Source of the DNA: Herbidospora sakaeratensis
GTDB lineage: Bacteria; Actinomycetota; Actinomycetes; Streptosporangiales; Streptosporangiaceae
DNA: 64,000 nt
NCBI RefSeq assembly: GCF_001570525.1
Contig: NZ_BBXC01000021.1
Location: forward strand, 124,001 to 188,000
Direction of reading: 5' to 3'
Positions within the stretch are counted from its first letter, which is position 1; every line of letters starts with the position of its first letter. Shown in pieces: positions 7,404 through 16,885 of the stretch. The position numbers and the translations under genes are program-made. The notes under the pieces are model-generated. The model searched no databases, was not told the origin of the DNA, and saw only the letters and a program-made list of their open reading frames with translations.

Positions 7404-8855
7404 ATGACCATCACGCCCCGTGACATCACGCGCCGTCAGCTGCTGGCCCGCGTCGGACTGACCGCCCTCGTCGCCGGTCCTTTTCTGAGCGCCTGTGCCA
7501 CCGGTGGCGGCGGCTCCGAGGCGGCCGCCCCCTCGGCCCCGGCCCCCTCGGCCGGCGGCGCGAGCGCCTCGGCGAACAACCCCTTCAACGTCAAGGCCGA
7601 CGCCCCGCTCGAAGTCGTCATCTTCAAGGGCGGCTACAGCGACGAGTACGCCACCCAGTCGCACGAGCCCCTCTACAAGAAGGCGTTCCCGGGCGCGACG
7701 ATCAAGCACCAGGGCATCCAGACCATCGGTCAGACCCTCACCCCGCGCTTCGCCGGCGGCGACGTGCCCGACGTGGTCAACAACTCCGGCACCGACAACC
7801 TCGACGGCGGCGCCCTGATCAACGCCGGTCAGCTGCTCGACCTCACCCCGCTGTTCGAGGCCCCGAGCGTCGACGACCCGAGCAAGAAGGTCAAGGACGT
7901 CATCGTGCCCGGCACGATCGAGTCGGGCCTGGGCGGCGACCCCGCCAAGCCGTACACGCTGAACTACGTCTACACCGCCTACGGCCTCTGGTACGACGCC
8001 AAGCTCTTCGAGAAGGAGGGCTGGACCCCGCCGAAGACCTTCGACGAGTTCAAGACCTTCGCCGAGGCCGCCAAGGCCAAGAACATCGTGCCGTTCGGCT
8101 ACGCCGGCAAGAACGCGTCCTACTACGCCTACTGGATGATCCTGATCTCGGCCGCGAAGATCGGCGGCAACAAGATCCTCCTCGACATCGACAACCTGGC
8201 CGACAACGCCTGGAACAACGACGCCGTCAAGCAGGCCGCCGCCGCGTGGGCCGAGATCGGCAAGTTCATGGACCCGGCGTACGAGGGCCTCATCCACACC
8301 GAGGTCCAGACCCAGCAGAACCAGGGCAAGATCGCGTTCTACCCGTCGGGCTCCTGGCTGGAGGCCGAGCAGGCCAAGGACACCCCCGAGGGCTTCGAGT
8401 ACGGCATGGTCCCGACCCCCTCGGTCACCACCGCCGACGCGATGCCCTACGAGGCGATCCGCGCCGCCGCCGCCGAGGGCTTCATCGTGCCCTCGAAGGC
8501 CAAGAACGCCGCCGGCGGTCTGGAGTACCTGCGCCAGATGCTCTCGAAGCAGGGCGCCCGCGACTTCACCGAGAAGACCAAGTCGCTGACCGTCGTCATC
8601 GGCGCCACCGAGGGCCTGACCCTGTCGCCCGGCCTGACCTCGGTCGCCGCCGCGCAGACCGCCGCCGGCACCAACGTGGTCACCTTCTCCTCCTTCGAGG
8701 GCTGGTACAAGGAGCTCGAGACCGAGCTGCGCAAGCAGACCAACGCCCTGATGTTCGGCCGCATCAGCGCCGAGGAGTTCGCCACCAAGATGCAGGAGGC
8801 GGCCGACAAGACCAAGGCCGACTCCTCGATCATCAAGCAGACCCGGAACGTGTGA
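7404..8855 (+). CDS. ngcE: N-acetylglucosamine/chitobiose ABC importer, substrate-binding lipoprotein
   Basis: The 483-residue protein begins with a twin-arginine-like TRRQLL segment, a hydrophobic stretch and a lipobox LSAC, so it is exported and lipid-anchored. An Ala/Ser/Pro/Gly linker leads to a family 1 solute-binding domain. The whole sequence resembles NgcE of Streptomyces, which binds N-acetylglucosamine and N,N'-diacetylchitobiose. AGGAGA lies just before ATG 7404. It is the first gene of a three-gene operon with two permeases and no ATPase, as expected for systems served by the shared MsiK ATPase. Regulation by a dre site and a second inverted repeat is visible upstream. The ligand is inferred from family and operators. 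Confidence 0.82.
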   Translation: MTITPRDITRRQLLARVGLTALVAGPFLSACATGGGGSEAAAPSAPAPSAGGASASANNPFNVKADAPLEVVIFKGGYSDEYATQSHEPLYKKAFPGATIKHQGIQTIGQTLTPRFAGGDVPDVVNNSGTDNLDGGALINAGQLLDLTPLFEAPSVDDPSKKVKDVIVPGTIESGLGGDPAKPYTLNYVYTAYGLWYDAKLFEKEGWTPPKTFDEFKTFAEAAKAKNIVPFGYAGKNASYYAYWMILISAAKIGGNKILLDIDNLADNAWNNDAVKQAAAAWAEIGKFMDPAYEGLIHTEVQTQQNQGKIAFYPSGSWLEAEQAKDTPEGFEYGMVPTPSVTTADAMPYEAIRAAAAEGFIVPSKAKNAAGGLEYLRQMLSKQGARDFTEKTKSLTVVIGATEGLTLSPGLTSVAAAQTAAGTNVVTFSSFEGWYKELETELRKQTNALMFGRISAEEFATKMQEAADKTKADSSIIKQTRNV

Positions 8856-8858
8856 CCC

Positions 8859-9794
8859 ATGCGGCGTGGCCGGCTGACGCCGGGCGCGGTCAGGAAGTGG
8901 GGCTTCATCGCCTCCTTCCTGGCCGCGCCGCTGGCGATCTACATCATCTTCTTCGTGAGTCCCAACCTGCAGGCCCTGCAGCTCGCGTTGACGAACTCGC
9001 GCGGAATCTCCCCGGACTTCCAGTACGTCGGGCTCGATAACTTCACCCGGCTGTTCGAGGACGACGTCTTCTGGGCCGCGGTCCGGCACCACGGGTTGAT
9101 CCTGCTGGTCATGCCGCTGGTCACGATCGCGATCGCGCTGTTCTTCTCGTTCCTGCTCAACCTCGGGGGCGGGCAGAAGAACGGGCAGCTGAGCGGCGTG
9201 TGGGGGTCGTCCTTCTACAAGGTCGTCTTCTTCTTCCCGCAGGTCCTCGCCGTCGTCATCGTCGGCGTGTTGTTCCAGGCGGTGCTCAACCCGCAGAAGT
9301 CGGGCATCCTCAACAGCGTCCTGGGCTGGTTCGGGATCGACCCCGTCGGCTGGCTGATCAAGCCCGACCTCGCGCTCTGGACGATCATCGGAGTGATGGT
9401 CTGGCAGGGCGTCGGCTTCTACGTCGTGCTGTTCAGCGCCGGCATGGCCGGGGTGCCCAAGGAGATCTTCGAGGCGGCCGCCCTCGACGGCGCCAACCGG
9501 TTCACGCTGTTCTTCAAGGTCACGCTGCCGCTGGTGTGGAACACCGTCCAGGTCGGCTGGGTCTACCTGGGCATCGCGGCGTTCGACGCCTTCGCGCTCG
9601 TCCAGGTGCTCTCGATCGACCGAGGCGGGCCCGACAACGCCACGACCGTGCTGCCGCTGGAGATCTTCCGGCAGACCTTCACCTACTACCGGTTCGGCTA
9701 CGCGTCCGCGATGGGCGTCGCGCTGGTCTTCCTGGTGCTCACGTTCGCGGCCCTCACCCTGCGGGTCACCCGGCGCGAGAGGATCGAGTACTGA
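8859..9794 (+). CDS. ngcF: ABC sugar importer permease (MalF-type)
   Basis: This 311-residue polytopic membrane protein has about six transmembrane helices, the first near residues 17-37. The cytoplasmic EAA loop reads EAAALDGANRFTLFFKVTLP, the element that contacts the transport ATPase in MalF/MalG-type importers. It starts three bases after the binding-protein stop and its own stop overlaps the next start by one base (TGATG), so the three genes are translated from one message. It forms the first half of the membrane channel for the amino sugar bound by the upstream lipoprotein. Confidence 0.85.
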   Translation: MRRGRLTPGAVRKWGFIASFLAAPLAIYIIFFVSPNLQALQLALTNSRGISPDFQYVGLDNFTRLFEDDVFWAAVRHHGLILLVMPLVTIAIALFFSFLLNLGGGQKNGQLSGVWGSSFYKVVFFFPQVLAVVIVGVLFQAVLNPQKSGILNSVLGWFGIDPVGWLIKPDLALWTIIGVMVWQGVGFYVVLFSAGMAGVPKEIFEAAALDGANRFTLFFKVTLPLVWNTVQVGWVYLGIAAFDAFALVQVLSIDRGGPDNATTVLPLEIFRQTFTYYRFGYASAMGVALVFLVLTFAALTLRVTRRERIEY

Positions 9795-10696
9795 TGAAGA
9801 CCGAGACCGCGCCCGCCGTCCCGCAGGTGCGCCGCGCGGAGCGGCCGAAGGCCGGGAAGCAGTCGGCCGGGCTGCTCGGCGGCGTCTCCCACGTCATGCT
9901 CGTGCTCTGGACGATCCTGACGGTGACCCCGATCCTCTACACGTTCCTCAACTCGTTCAAGACCAACACCGAGATCTTCGGCGACAGCCCGCTGGCACTG
10001 CCGCAGCAGTGGGGCTGGGGCGCGTGGGGCCGGGCGTGGGAGACCTCGCGCATCGGCGAATACCTGGTCAACACCGTCATCGTGGTGGCCTTCTCCACGT
10101 TCTTCACGATGCTGCTCGGCTCGATGGCGGCCTACGTGCTCTCGCGGTACGACTTCCGCGGCAACCGTCTCATCTACACCCTGTTCGTGGCCGGTCTGTC
10201 GATCCCGCCCTTCCTCGCGCTGTCGGCCCTCTACAAGGTCGTCGACAACGTCGGCCTGCTGGGCACCCACACCGGGGTCGTGCTGGTCTACGTCGCCTAC
10301 TCGATGCCGTTCACGGTGTTCTTCCTGACGGCGTTCTTCAAGACGCTGCCGACGACGGTCGCCGAGGCCGCGATGATGGACGGCTGCGGCCACGCCCGCA
10401 CCTTCTTCCAGATCATGTTGCCGATGGCCAAACCCGGCCTGATCAGCATCACGATCTTCAACGTGATCGGCCAGTGGAACCAGTACCTGCTGCCGATCGC
10501 GCTGCTCCCGGGCGACAAGCAGGACAAGTGGCTGATCACCCAGGGCATCGCGAACATCTCGACCAGCGCCGGCTACGAGGCCGACTGGGCCGGCCTGTTC
10601 GCCGCGTTGTCGATGGCGATCATCCCGATCCTGATCGTCTACGTGATCTTCCAGCGTCAGATCCAGACCGGGTTGACGGCTGGGGTGGGCAAGTAG
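9794..10696 (+). CDS. ngcG: ABC sugar importer permease (MalG-type)
   Basis: This 300-residue protein is the second permease of the importer. It has a roughly 35-residue cytoplasmic N-terminus rich in lysine and arginine, six predicted transmembrane helices, and an EAA loop AEAAMMDGCGHARTFFQIML. The ATG at 9794 shares one base with the TGA of the preceding permease. No ATP-binding gene follows; instead a strong hairpin lies directly after the stop, so the operon has three genes and must rely on an ATPase encoded elsewhere, as for other actinobacterial sugar importers using MsiK. The NgcG name rests on synteny and overall similarity. Confidence 0.84.
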   Translation: MKTETAPAVPQVRRAERPKAGKQSAGLLGGVSHVMLVLWTILTVTPILYTFLNSFKTNTEIFGDSPLALPQQWGWGAWGRAWETSRIGEYLVNTVIVVAFSTFFTMLLGSMAAYVLSRYDFRGNRLIYTLFVAGLSIPPFLALSALYKVVDNVGLLGTHTGVVLVYVAYSMPFTVFFLTAFFKTLPTTVAEAAMMDGCGHARTFFQIMLPMAKPGLISITIFNVIGQWNQYLLPIALLPGDKQDKWLITQGIANISTSAGYEADWAGLFAALSMAIIPILIVYVIFQRQIQTGLTAGVGK

Positions 10697-10731
10697 CGAG
10701 ATGCGGCCGGCCGAAGGCCGGCGGCATCTCG
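10697..10731. terminator. Bidirectional hairpin terminator after ngcG
   Basis: A 16-bp nearly perfect inverted repeat with a short GAA-type loop starts at the base after the permease stop. The arms are CGAGATGCGGCCGGCC and GGCCGGCGGCATCTCG, with one mismatch. It lies between convergent genes and can serve both; no T-tract follows, as is common in high-GC genomes. Confidence 0.7.
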
Positions 10732-10759
10732 CGTCATGGAATCTGCCTAGGAAGCAGGC

Positions 10760-13333
10760 TCACGAGCCGAGCACGTTCGCCAGCGCCGTACGCGAGGAGA
10801 CCCCGAGCTTGCGGTAGACGTGCGCGAGGTGGTCGTCGACCGTACGACTGCTCAGCATCAGGCGGGCGGCGATCTCCTTGCTGGTCAGGCCGGTCTTGGC
10901 CAGCTCGGCGATCTGCCGCTCCCGCTTGGTCAGCAGGTCGCCCTTCCGGGGGCCGCGTGCGGCCAGGCGGCGCTGCTCGCGTTCGGCCTCCTCGGCCAGC
11001 ACACTCGCCCCGACCTCGGCCGCGATGGCCTTCGCCGTCGCCAGCTCCTTGTGGCCGTCGTCGCGGAAGGGGGCGGTCATGATCAGCGTACGGGCGACGT
11101 GGGGCCGGAACCCGGCGGCGCCGAACAGCTCGGCCGACCGCGCCGCGAACTCCGCCGCCCCCGCGAGGTCGCCCTCGGCGGCCCGCACACACGCCAGCGC
11201 GCGCGAGGCGAACGCGTGCTGGGCCGGGAGCGCGAGCGCCCCGGCGGCGGCCAGCGCCGCATTGGCGGCGGCGCTGGCCCAGGCCACCTCGTCGCAGCCG
11301 AGCAGCGCCTGGGTGAGGGTCTCCAGCCACATCGGCCGGTAGCCCGGCTGGCACTGCGGCATGCCGACGCCGCCGCCGATGCCGAGCAACATCCAGCGGG
11401 CCCGGTCGGGCTCCCCGGCCGAGAGCAGCACCTGCGCCGACAGGCACACCGTGCTGGCCGACCACCAGCCGTCGACCCCGGCCACCGAGTCGGCCGCCCA
11501 CGTCGCCAGGCTGACCGCCCGCTGCACGTCGGTGTAGGCCACCGACTCGGCCAGGATCGACCGCACCAGCGCCAGCAGGATCGGGCTGCCCGACTGGCAG
11601 GCGACGTCCTCGGCCTCCTCGCCGAACCTGATCGCCTCCTCCAGGCGGCCGGTCCGGCCGCAGAGCTGGGTGAGCGCCATGAGCACGTCGGCCAGCAGGC
11701 CGCTGCGCGACAACGACCGGGCCAGCGTCAGCGCGCGGCGGGCGTGGCGTTCGGCGTCGGCCTGCCGTTCGACGAACGACTCGGCCCACACCAGCCGGGT
11801 CAGCGCGGTCAGCTCGCGGGTGGCGGCGGCGTCGCTCAGCGCGTCGGCGGCGTGTGCGGCGGTGTCGACGGCCGCCGCCGCCGGGCCGGGGTCGCCCTCG
11901 TAGGCGGCGGCGAAGGCCAGCAGCGAACGGCCGGCCGCCTCCTCCTCGGGGTTCTCGGCGGCCTCGACGGACGCCGCGATGTCGGTCAGCGCGGCGGGCA
12001 CGTCGCCCAGGTGCAGCCGCAGGGTGGCCAGCTCGCGGTGCAACCAGGCGCCCCTGCCGCCCTTGGCGGCCTCGTTGGTGAGCAGGGAGGCGGCTTCGGC
12101 GTACCGGCCGAGCAGGCGTTCGACCACGGCGCAGGCGGCGACGAGTTCGCTGCGGTGGCCGACCGGCAGGTGGGGGAGCAGTTCGTGGAGGGCCGCGCGG
12201 GCCTCTTCGAGGCGGCCGTCGTAGATGAGCGCCTGCGCCAGCAGCACGTGCAGCTCGACGGAGACGGGGTCGGTCAGGTCGCCGACCAGCGGTTGCGCCG
12301 CCTTGAGCCACTCGACCGCGGCGGCGGGCGCGATGTTGACGGCCTCGCGGGCCGCGGCCATCAGCGTCGGCAGGTCGCCGGGCTCGTGCCTGCTGGCGGT
12401 GCGCGCCACGTGGTGGGCCACCTCCCTGACCGGCGCCCCGAGCGCCGACAGCTCCCGGGCCGCCAGCCGGTGGGCCAGCATGCGCCAGGCGGGGTCGGCG
12501 CCCTCGTACACCAGCTGCCGGAGGAGGGGGTGGCGGAACCGGAACCGGCCGTCGCCGGTGTCGCGGATGAGGTCGCGGGCGGCGAGCTCGCCGAGCACGG
12601 CCGGGACCGGCCCGAGCATCGCCACGTCGTCGGGGGTGAAGGCGTCGCCGAGCACCGCCCCGGCCTGGGCGGCCCGTAACTCCATGTCCGACAGCCGGGC
12701 GAGCTCCCCGGCCAGCAGCCCGGTCAGCGTCGACCCGGCGGCCCCGCCCGCCAGGCCCTTCAGGTAGAGCGGGTTGCCGCCGCTCTCGTCGTGGAGGTCG
12801 CGCAGCTCCGGCCGGTCGCCGACCAGCTCGCGCGCCTCGCCCAGCGACAGCGGCCCGAGCCTGACCCGGACGTGCGGGACCGCGGCCGGCCCGGCCTCGG
12901 CCAGCGCGCCGGGCAACCGGTGACCGGCCTGCCGGTCGCGGTAGGCGCAGACGACGAGCAGTTCCTCGGCCGGCCGCCGGATCAGGGAGGCCAGCAGCTC
13001 GCAGGAGGCCGGGTCGGCCCAGTGGAGGTCGTCGAGCACCAGCGCCACCCGGCCGAGCTCGGCGAGGTGCTCCCGGACGGTCCGGGCCAGCGCCAGCCGG
13101 TCGCCGCCGCCCAGCGGGCCGAGGGCGTCCTCGAAGACGCGGTGGGGGAGGTCGCGCTCGAACTCGGTGGCCACCCCCCGGAGCACCTTGACCCCGCGGC
13201 CGCCCGCCTCGCGGGCGAACTCGGTCAGCAGATGGGTCTTGCCGATGCCGGGCTCCCCGGTCACCTCGGCCAGACCGCCCGTCTCCAGGGCCTTGGCCAG
13301 CGCGGTTGACTCCGCTTCACGTCCCACGAACAC
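10760..13333 (-). CDS. LAL-type LuxR transcriptional regulator with ATPase domain
   Basis: The 857-residue protein has the layout of large ATP-binding LuxR regulators: an N-terminal NTPase of the AAA/STAND type with Walker A GEPGIGKT at residues 26-33 and Walker B LALVLDD-like LVLDDLHWAD, a long alpha-helical TPR-like middle, and a C-terminal GerE helix-turn-helix (about 795-857) containing LTKRERQIAELAKTGLTSKE. Such proteins act as signal-dependent activators, often of sugar or secondary-metabolite genes. The start is a GTG at 13333 without a clear ribosome-binding site; the VGRE motif right after it is the usual beginning of this family. It is convergent with the amino-sugar importer, but a regulatory link is not shown by sequence. 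Confidence 0.85.
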   Translation of the reverse strand: MFVGREAESTALAKALETGGLAEVTGEPGIGKTHLLTEFAREAGGRGVKVLRGVATEFERDLPHRVFEDALGPLGGGDRLALARTVREHLAELGRVALVLDDLHWADPASCELLASLIRRPAEELLVVCAYRDRQAGHRLPGALAEAGPAAVPHVRVRLGPLSLGEARELVGDRPELRDLHDESGGNPLYLKGLAGGAAGSTLTGLLAGELARLSDMELRAAQAGAVLGDAFTPDDVAMLGPVPAVLGELAARDLIRDTGDGRFRFRHPLLRQLVYEGADPAWRMLAHRLAARELSALGAPVREVAHHVARTASRHEPGDLPTLMAAAREAVNIAPAAAVEWLKAAQPLVGDLTDPVSVELHVLLAQALIYDGRLEEARAALHELLPHLPVGHRSELVAACAVVERLLGRYAEAASLLTNEAAKGGRGAWLHRELATLRLHLGDVPAALTDIAASVEAAENPEEEAAGRSLLAFAAAYEGDPGPAAAAVDTAAHAADALSDAAATRELTALTRLVWAESFVERQADAERHARRALTLARSLSRSGLLADVLMALTQLCGRTGRLEEAIRFGEEAEDVACQSGSPILLALVRSILAESVAYTDVQRAVSLATWAADSVAGVDGWWSASTVCLSAQVLLSAGEPDRARWMLLGIGGGVGMPQCQPGYRPMWLETLTQALLGCDEVAWASAAANAALAAAGALALPAQHAFASRALACVRAAEGDLAGAAEFAARSAELFGAAGFRPHVARTLIMTAPFRDDGHKELATAKAIAAEVGASVLAEEAEREQRRLAARGPRKGDLLTKRERQIAELAKTGLTSKEIAARLMLSSRTVDDHLAHVYRKLGVSSRTALANVLGS

Positions 13334-13433
13334 GAAAGACAGTAAAACCCCGCAATCCTACGGATGCTAGGAGATTGACCGGATGACACGGTGGTAATCC
13401 GCCATCCGACGCCCCCCTCCGGGAGTTTGTGTG

Positions 13434-14024
13434 ATGAACGAGTTTCCCTTCCCCTTCTTCGGGGCGGGAGAGGCGAAGTACTACATGTGGGCCGAGGTCC
13501 ACGTGCGGTTCGAGCGCGAACCCTCGAGCTATCAGCGTTCGGCGATCGAGTCCAGCTGCCCTGGACCGCTCCAGGACACCATCGACTGGGCCGACGGCCG
13601 CCAGCTCATGGTCGCCTCGGGCCTGTTCCTGCACGGCGCGCTGGCCCGCGCCTACCCGGCCAAGCCGGGCGACGACGACTACCTGGGCGACGACGGCTGG
13701 TTCTACGCCGCCCACTCGCGGGTGGAACGGTTCAACTCGGCCATCGAGTCGTGGCTGGCCTACGCCAACGACCACTGCCCGGTCATGGTCGCCTACCGGC
13801 AGGAGGACGGCGACAGCGGCGGCACCCAGTTCTCCCGCTGGCACGACTGGAGCGTCACCCAGCTGCCGCGCCTGATGGCCGACCTGGAGCCGATCCTGGC
13901 CAAGTCGATCGCCACCCGGCAGCAGACCCACGCCACCCACATGGTGCGCGGCATCATGTCGATGGCCCGGCGCGCCCGCGCCAAGGCCGCGCCGACGCCC
14001 GGGGGAAGCTGGCCGCGTCTGTGA
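13434..14024 (+). CDS. Hypothetical protein, about 196 aa
   Basis: I do not recognise this protein. It is a soluble, mixed alpha/beta sequence with many aromatic residues in the N-terminal half (FPFPFFG, KYYMWAEV, WFYAAH), a central GDDDYLGDDGWF segment, and a basic C-terminal tail rich in arginine and alanine. There is no signal peptide or membrane helix. Third-position GC bias is strong throughout, so it is a real gene. ATG 13434 is preceded by GGGAG at a workable distance; the in-frame GTG three bases earlier is an alternative. It is followed after about 12 bases by the pterin dehydratase gene, so the two probably form an operon. Confidence 0.7.
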   Translation: MNEFPFPFFGAGEAKYYMWAEVHVRFEREPSSYQRSAIESSCPGPLQDTIDWADGRQLMVASGLFLHGALARAYPAKPGDDDYLGDDGWFYAAHSRVERFNSAIESWLAYANDHCPVMVAYRQEDGDSGGTQFSRWHDWSVTQLPRLMADLEPILAKSIATRQQTHATHMVRGIMSMARRARAKAAPTPGGSWPRL

Positions 14025-14036
14025 GACGGTGAGTCC

Positions 14037-14282
14037 ATGGCATGGACCAAAGACGGCGAGACGCTCCGGCGCTCCATCGAGGCCCCCGACTTCCCGACCG
14101 CGATCCTGATCGTCGACCGGGTGGCCGAGGAGGCCGAGAAGATGAACCACCATCCCGACATCGACATCCGCTGGCGCAAGCTCCATTTCGCGCTCACCAC
14201 CCATGACGCGGGCGGCCTGACCGACCTCGACTACCGGCTGGCCGAGCGCATCGACGAGATCGCCCGCTCCCACGGGGCCTGA
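14037..14282 (+). CDS. 4a-hydroxytetrahydrobiopterin dehydratase (PCD/DCoH)
   Basis: The 81-residue protein matches pterin-4a-carbinolamine dehydratase in length and in its core segment MNHHPDIDIRWRKLHFALTT, where the histidines at the HHPD motif form the active site, followed by GGLTDLDYRLAERID. The enzyme dehydrates the 4a-hydroxy-tetrahydropterin formed by aromatic amino acid hydroxylases; in many actinobacteria without such a hydroxylase its role is unclear. It lies 12 bases after the hypothetical gene, and its stop is only nine bases from the stop of the convergent spermidine-synthase-like gene. Confidence 0.9.
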   Translation: MAWTKDGETLRRSIEAPDFPTAILIVDRVAEEAEKMNHHPDIDIRWRKLHFALTTHDAGGLTDLDYRLAERIDEIARSHGA

Positions 14283-14291
14283 GCGGGATCG

Positions 14292-15134
14292 TCAGCCGAA
14301 GACCGCGGGTGGCGGCACCGGCGCCGCCACCGGGTCTCCGTCGTGGATGGGCTTGGCGCCCGCCACGAACTTCACCAGATCCTCGCCCGCCACGCAGCGC
14401 GCCTGCGTGAGCCCGCCCGCGGCCGCCCGCACGAGCCGGTCGAGCGGCAGGTCGCGGTTGGAGGCGACCACGATCAGGTTGCCGAACCGGCGGCCGCGCA
14501 GCACGCCCGGTTCGGCCAGCAGGGTCACGTGCCGGAACACCCCGCGCACGGTCGACAGCAGCCGCCGGGCGAACCGCAGCCCCTTGCCGTCGGCCACGTT
14601 GACCAGCAGCGTGCCGTGCGGCCGCAACACGCGGGCCAGGTCGCCCATGTACTCGGCGGTGGCCAGCTCGATCGGCATGATCGCGCCCGAGAAGGCGTCG
14701 AGGATGACGAGGTCGGCCGAGGCGTCGTCGAGGGTGGTGACGCCCTCCCTGCCGCCGGTCGTGCGCACCTTGAGCCGGGGCACCGCCTTCAGCGCGAGCT
14801 GGTCTCTGACGAGCTGCACGAGCGCGTGGTCGGGTTCGATGACGATCTGCCGGGAGCCCGGACGCGTCGCCGCGACGTAGCGGGGCAGCGTGAACCCGCC
14901 CCCGCCCACGTGGGTCACGTCGAGCGGCCCCTCCGGCAGGCAGTCGACCGCGATGCCCATGAGCTGGACGTATTCGAAGTCGAGGTGGGTCGGGTCGGCG
15001 AGGTCGACGTACGACTGGGGGACCCCGTCCATCAGCAGCATCCACCCGGCCGGGTTGTCGAGGTCGCGCAGCAGCTCGACCTCCCCGAACACGACGAGGT
15101 AGCGGCCCGGTACCGGGTTCGTGGACTTCGCCAT
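14292..15134 (-). CDS. Spermidine-synthase-like methyltransferase-fold protein
   Basis: The 280-residue protein has the class I methyltransferase fold of the polyamine aminopropyltransferase family. Visible blocks are a DGVPQSYVDLADPTHLDFEY segment near the N-terminus, VTHVGGGGFTLPRYV as the glycine-rich nucleotide loop, an acidic VIEPD at the end of strand 2, and LVILDAFSG at the position of the catalytic aspartate. Many actinobacteria have such spermidine-synthase-like proteins without a demonstrated polyamine product, so aminopropyl transfer is not certain. ATG 15134 is preceded by GAGAG. It is divergent from the penicillin-binding protein gene, with 70 bases between the two starts. Confidence 0.8.
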   Translation of the reverse strand: MAKSTNPVPGRYLVVFGEVELLRDLDNPAGWMLLMDGVPQSYVDLADPTHLDFEYVQLMGIAVDCLPEGPLDVTHVGGGGFTLPRYVAATRPGSRQIVIEPDHALVQLVRDQLALKAVPRLKVRTTGGREGVTTLDDASADLVILDAFSGAIMPIELATAEYMGDLARVLRPHGTLLVNVADGKGLRFARRLLSTVRGVFRHVTLLAEPGVLRGRRFGNLIVVASNRDLPLDRLVRAAAGGLTQARCVAGEDLVKFVAGAKPIHDGDPVAAPVPPPAVFG

Positions 15135-15204
15135 CACAATCTCTCTGCCTGTCGTCTTCGCGTGGTATATCCAGGAGTGCACTCCGACCTCCCAGGAGAA
15201 CCTA

Positions 15205-16815
15205 ATGCGCAGGCGGCCCCTGCTCGTTCTCGTCGCGGCGGTCGTCACCATGTTCGTCGCCGGGGTGGCCGGGCTCATCGTGAGCGGCCGGAGCGTGCCG
15301 CCCCCCGACCCGGTGACCACCGCGACTCCTGAGAGCGTGCCCGACGAGCTCGTCGAGCCGGAGAACCCCAACCGCAACACCCCCTGGGACGCCGGGACCG
15401 CCTACCTGAAGGAGTGGGAGAAGGGCGACCTGGCGGCGATGCGGGCGCTCGTCCACGACCCCCCGGAGGATTTCACCACGCTCCACCAGGCCGCCGACAC
15501 CGCCCTGCGGCCGGTGAGCCGGATCTTCACCCCCCTTTCGGTGGACGAGATCGACGACGTCACCGCCGACCTGTCGTTCACGGGGGAGTGGACGATGACC
15601 GACGGCCCCCCGATGAAGCTGACCTCGACGGTCCGCCTCATCGTCGTCAAGCGCGAATGGAAGGTCGACTGGACGCCCGGCGCCCTCCACCCCGACCTCG
15701 AACACGGCGACACCATCGAACGCCGCGAGCTGCCCGGTGCCCCCTACCGCCTGGCCACCCGCGAGGGCGAGGCCCTGCCGCCGGGCAGCTACGCCGACTC
15801 CTACGTCGGCGACCTGGCCGCGCACGCCCCGCCCAACCCCTCGACCGGCGGCTGGCGCGTGGTGATCGACAAGCCCTTCGACGGCGAGGTCGAGGAGGTC
15901 TACCGCCACGACCAGCCGGTCACCGAGGGCCCGGCCTTCGCCACCACGATCGACAAGTACGTCCAGATGGCCGCCGCCCGCGCCCTCGACCCGGTGCAGA
16001 AGCCGGCCGCGATCGTGGCGATCCGGCCCTCGACCGGCGAGGTGCTCGCGGTGGCCGACCGGCTCGGCGGCAAGGGCGCCTTCTCCTCGGCCTTCCCGCC
16101 CGGCTCGACCTTCAAGATCGTCACCGCGGCGGCGCTGCTGGCCGCCGGGGTCACCCCCGACCAGCAGGTGAGCTGCCCGGCCACCTACCAGATCCCGTTC
16201 GGGCGGGTGATCAACAACTTCCAGGCCCACGACTTCGGCACGCTCTCGTTCCGGCAGGCGTTCGCCGAGTCGTGCAACACCACCTTCGCCCAGCTGGCGG
16301 TCGAACGGGTGCCGGCCGCGACGCTGACCGCCCAGGCGGCGGCCTTCGGGTTCGGCACGACCCTGTCGACCGGCGCGGGCGGCTCCTGCGGGTCGCTGAC
16401 CGAGCCGCACAACCACGACGCGCTGGCCGAGGCGTCGTTCGGCCAGGGCACCGTGGTGGCCACGCCGTTGTGCATGGCGAGCGTGGCGGCGGCGGTGCAG
16501 AGCGGGGTCTGGCGGGCGCCGAGGCTGCTCGCCGACGCGCCCGGCCAGCCGGCCGAGGCGCCGCTGGCCCCCGGGGTGGCCGAAGGGCTGCGCACGATGA
16601 TGTCGTCGGTGGTGTCGGAGGGCACCGCCGAGAACACCGGCCTGCCCGCCGGGGTGAGCGGCAAGACCGGCACCGCCGAGGAGGCCGGCCAGGACGACCA
16701 CGCCTGGTTCGTCGGCTTCCACGACGACCTGGCGTTCGCGGTGTTCGTCAAGAACGGCGGCACCGGCCGCGACGTGGCGATCCCGGTCGCGGCCCGGTTC
16801 CTGAACGCCCTCTGA
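15205..16815 (+). CDS. Class B penicillin-binding protein with NTF2-like domain
   Basis: The 536-residue protein has an N-terminal membrane anchor (residues about 5-26), an NTF2-like MecA N-terminal domain (about 55-160), and a transpeptidase domain with all three catalytic motifs: STFK with the nucleophile Ser301, SCN at 356-358 and KTG at 487-489. It would crosslink peptidoglycan outside the membrane. The MecA-type N-terminal domain places it with PbpA/PBP2a-like proteins that can have low beta-lactam affinity, but resistance cannot be read from sequence. ATG 15205 has an AGGAGA at a good distance; the frame is open further upstream without another convincing start. Confidence 0.87.
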   Translation: MRRRPLLVLVAAVVTMFVAGVAGLIVSGRSVPPPDPVTTATPESVPDELVEPENPNRNTPWDAGTAYLKEWEKGDLAAMRALVHDPPEDFTTLHQAADTALRPVSRIFTPLSVDEIDDVTADLSFTGEWTMTDGPPMKLTSTVRLIVVKREWKVDWTPGALHPDLEHGDTIERRELPGAPYRLATREGEALPPGSYADSYVGDLAAHAPPNPSTGGWRVVIDKPFDGEVEEVYRHDQPVTEGPAFATTIDKYVQMAAARALDPVQKPAAIVAIRPSTGEVLAVADRLGGKGAFSSAFPPGSTFKIVTAAALLAAGVTPDQQVSCPATYQIPFGRVINNFQAHDFGTLSFRQAFAESCNTTFAQLAVERVPAATLTAQAAAFGFGTTLSTGAGGSCGSLTEPHNHDALAEASFGQGTVVATPLCMASVAAAVQSGVWRAPRLLADAPGQPAEAPLAPGVAEGLRTMMSSVVSEGTAENTGLPAGVSGKTGTAEEAGQDDHAWFVGFHDDLAFAVFVKNGGTGRDVAIPVAARFLNAL

Positions 16816-16885
16816 TCCTTGGCCCACATATGGGCTGAAAGCGGGATATTTCTGGACACATACCTCCTGATGGAGGTGAGGTCAC

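Noticed and set aside
15205-16815. Beta-lactam resistance determinant of the MecA type
   Set aside because: The N-terminal NTF2-like domain is shared by normal actinobacterial PbpA-type proteins, and nothing in the sequence shows reduced affinity.
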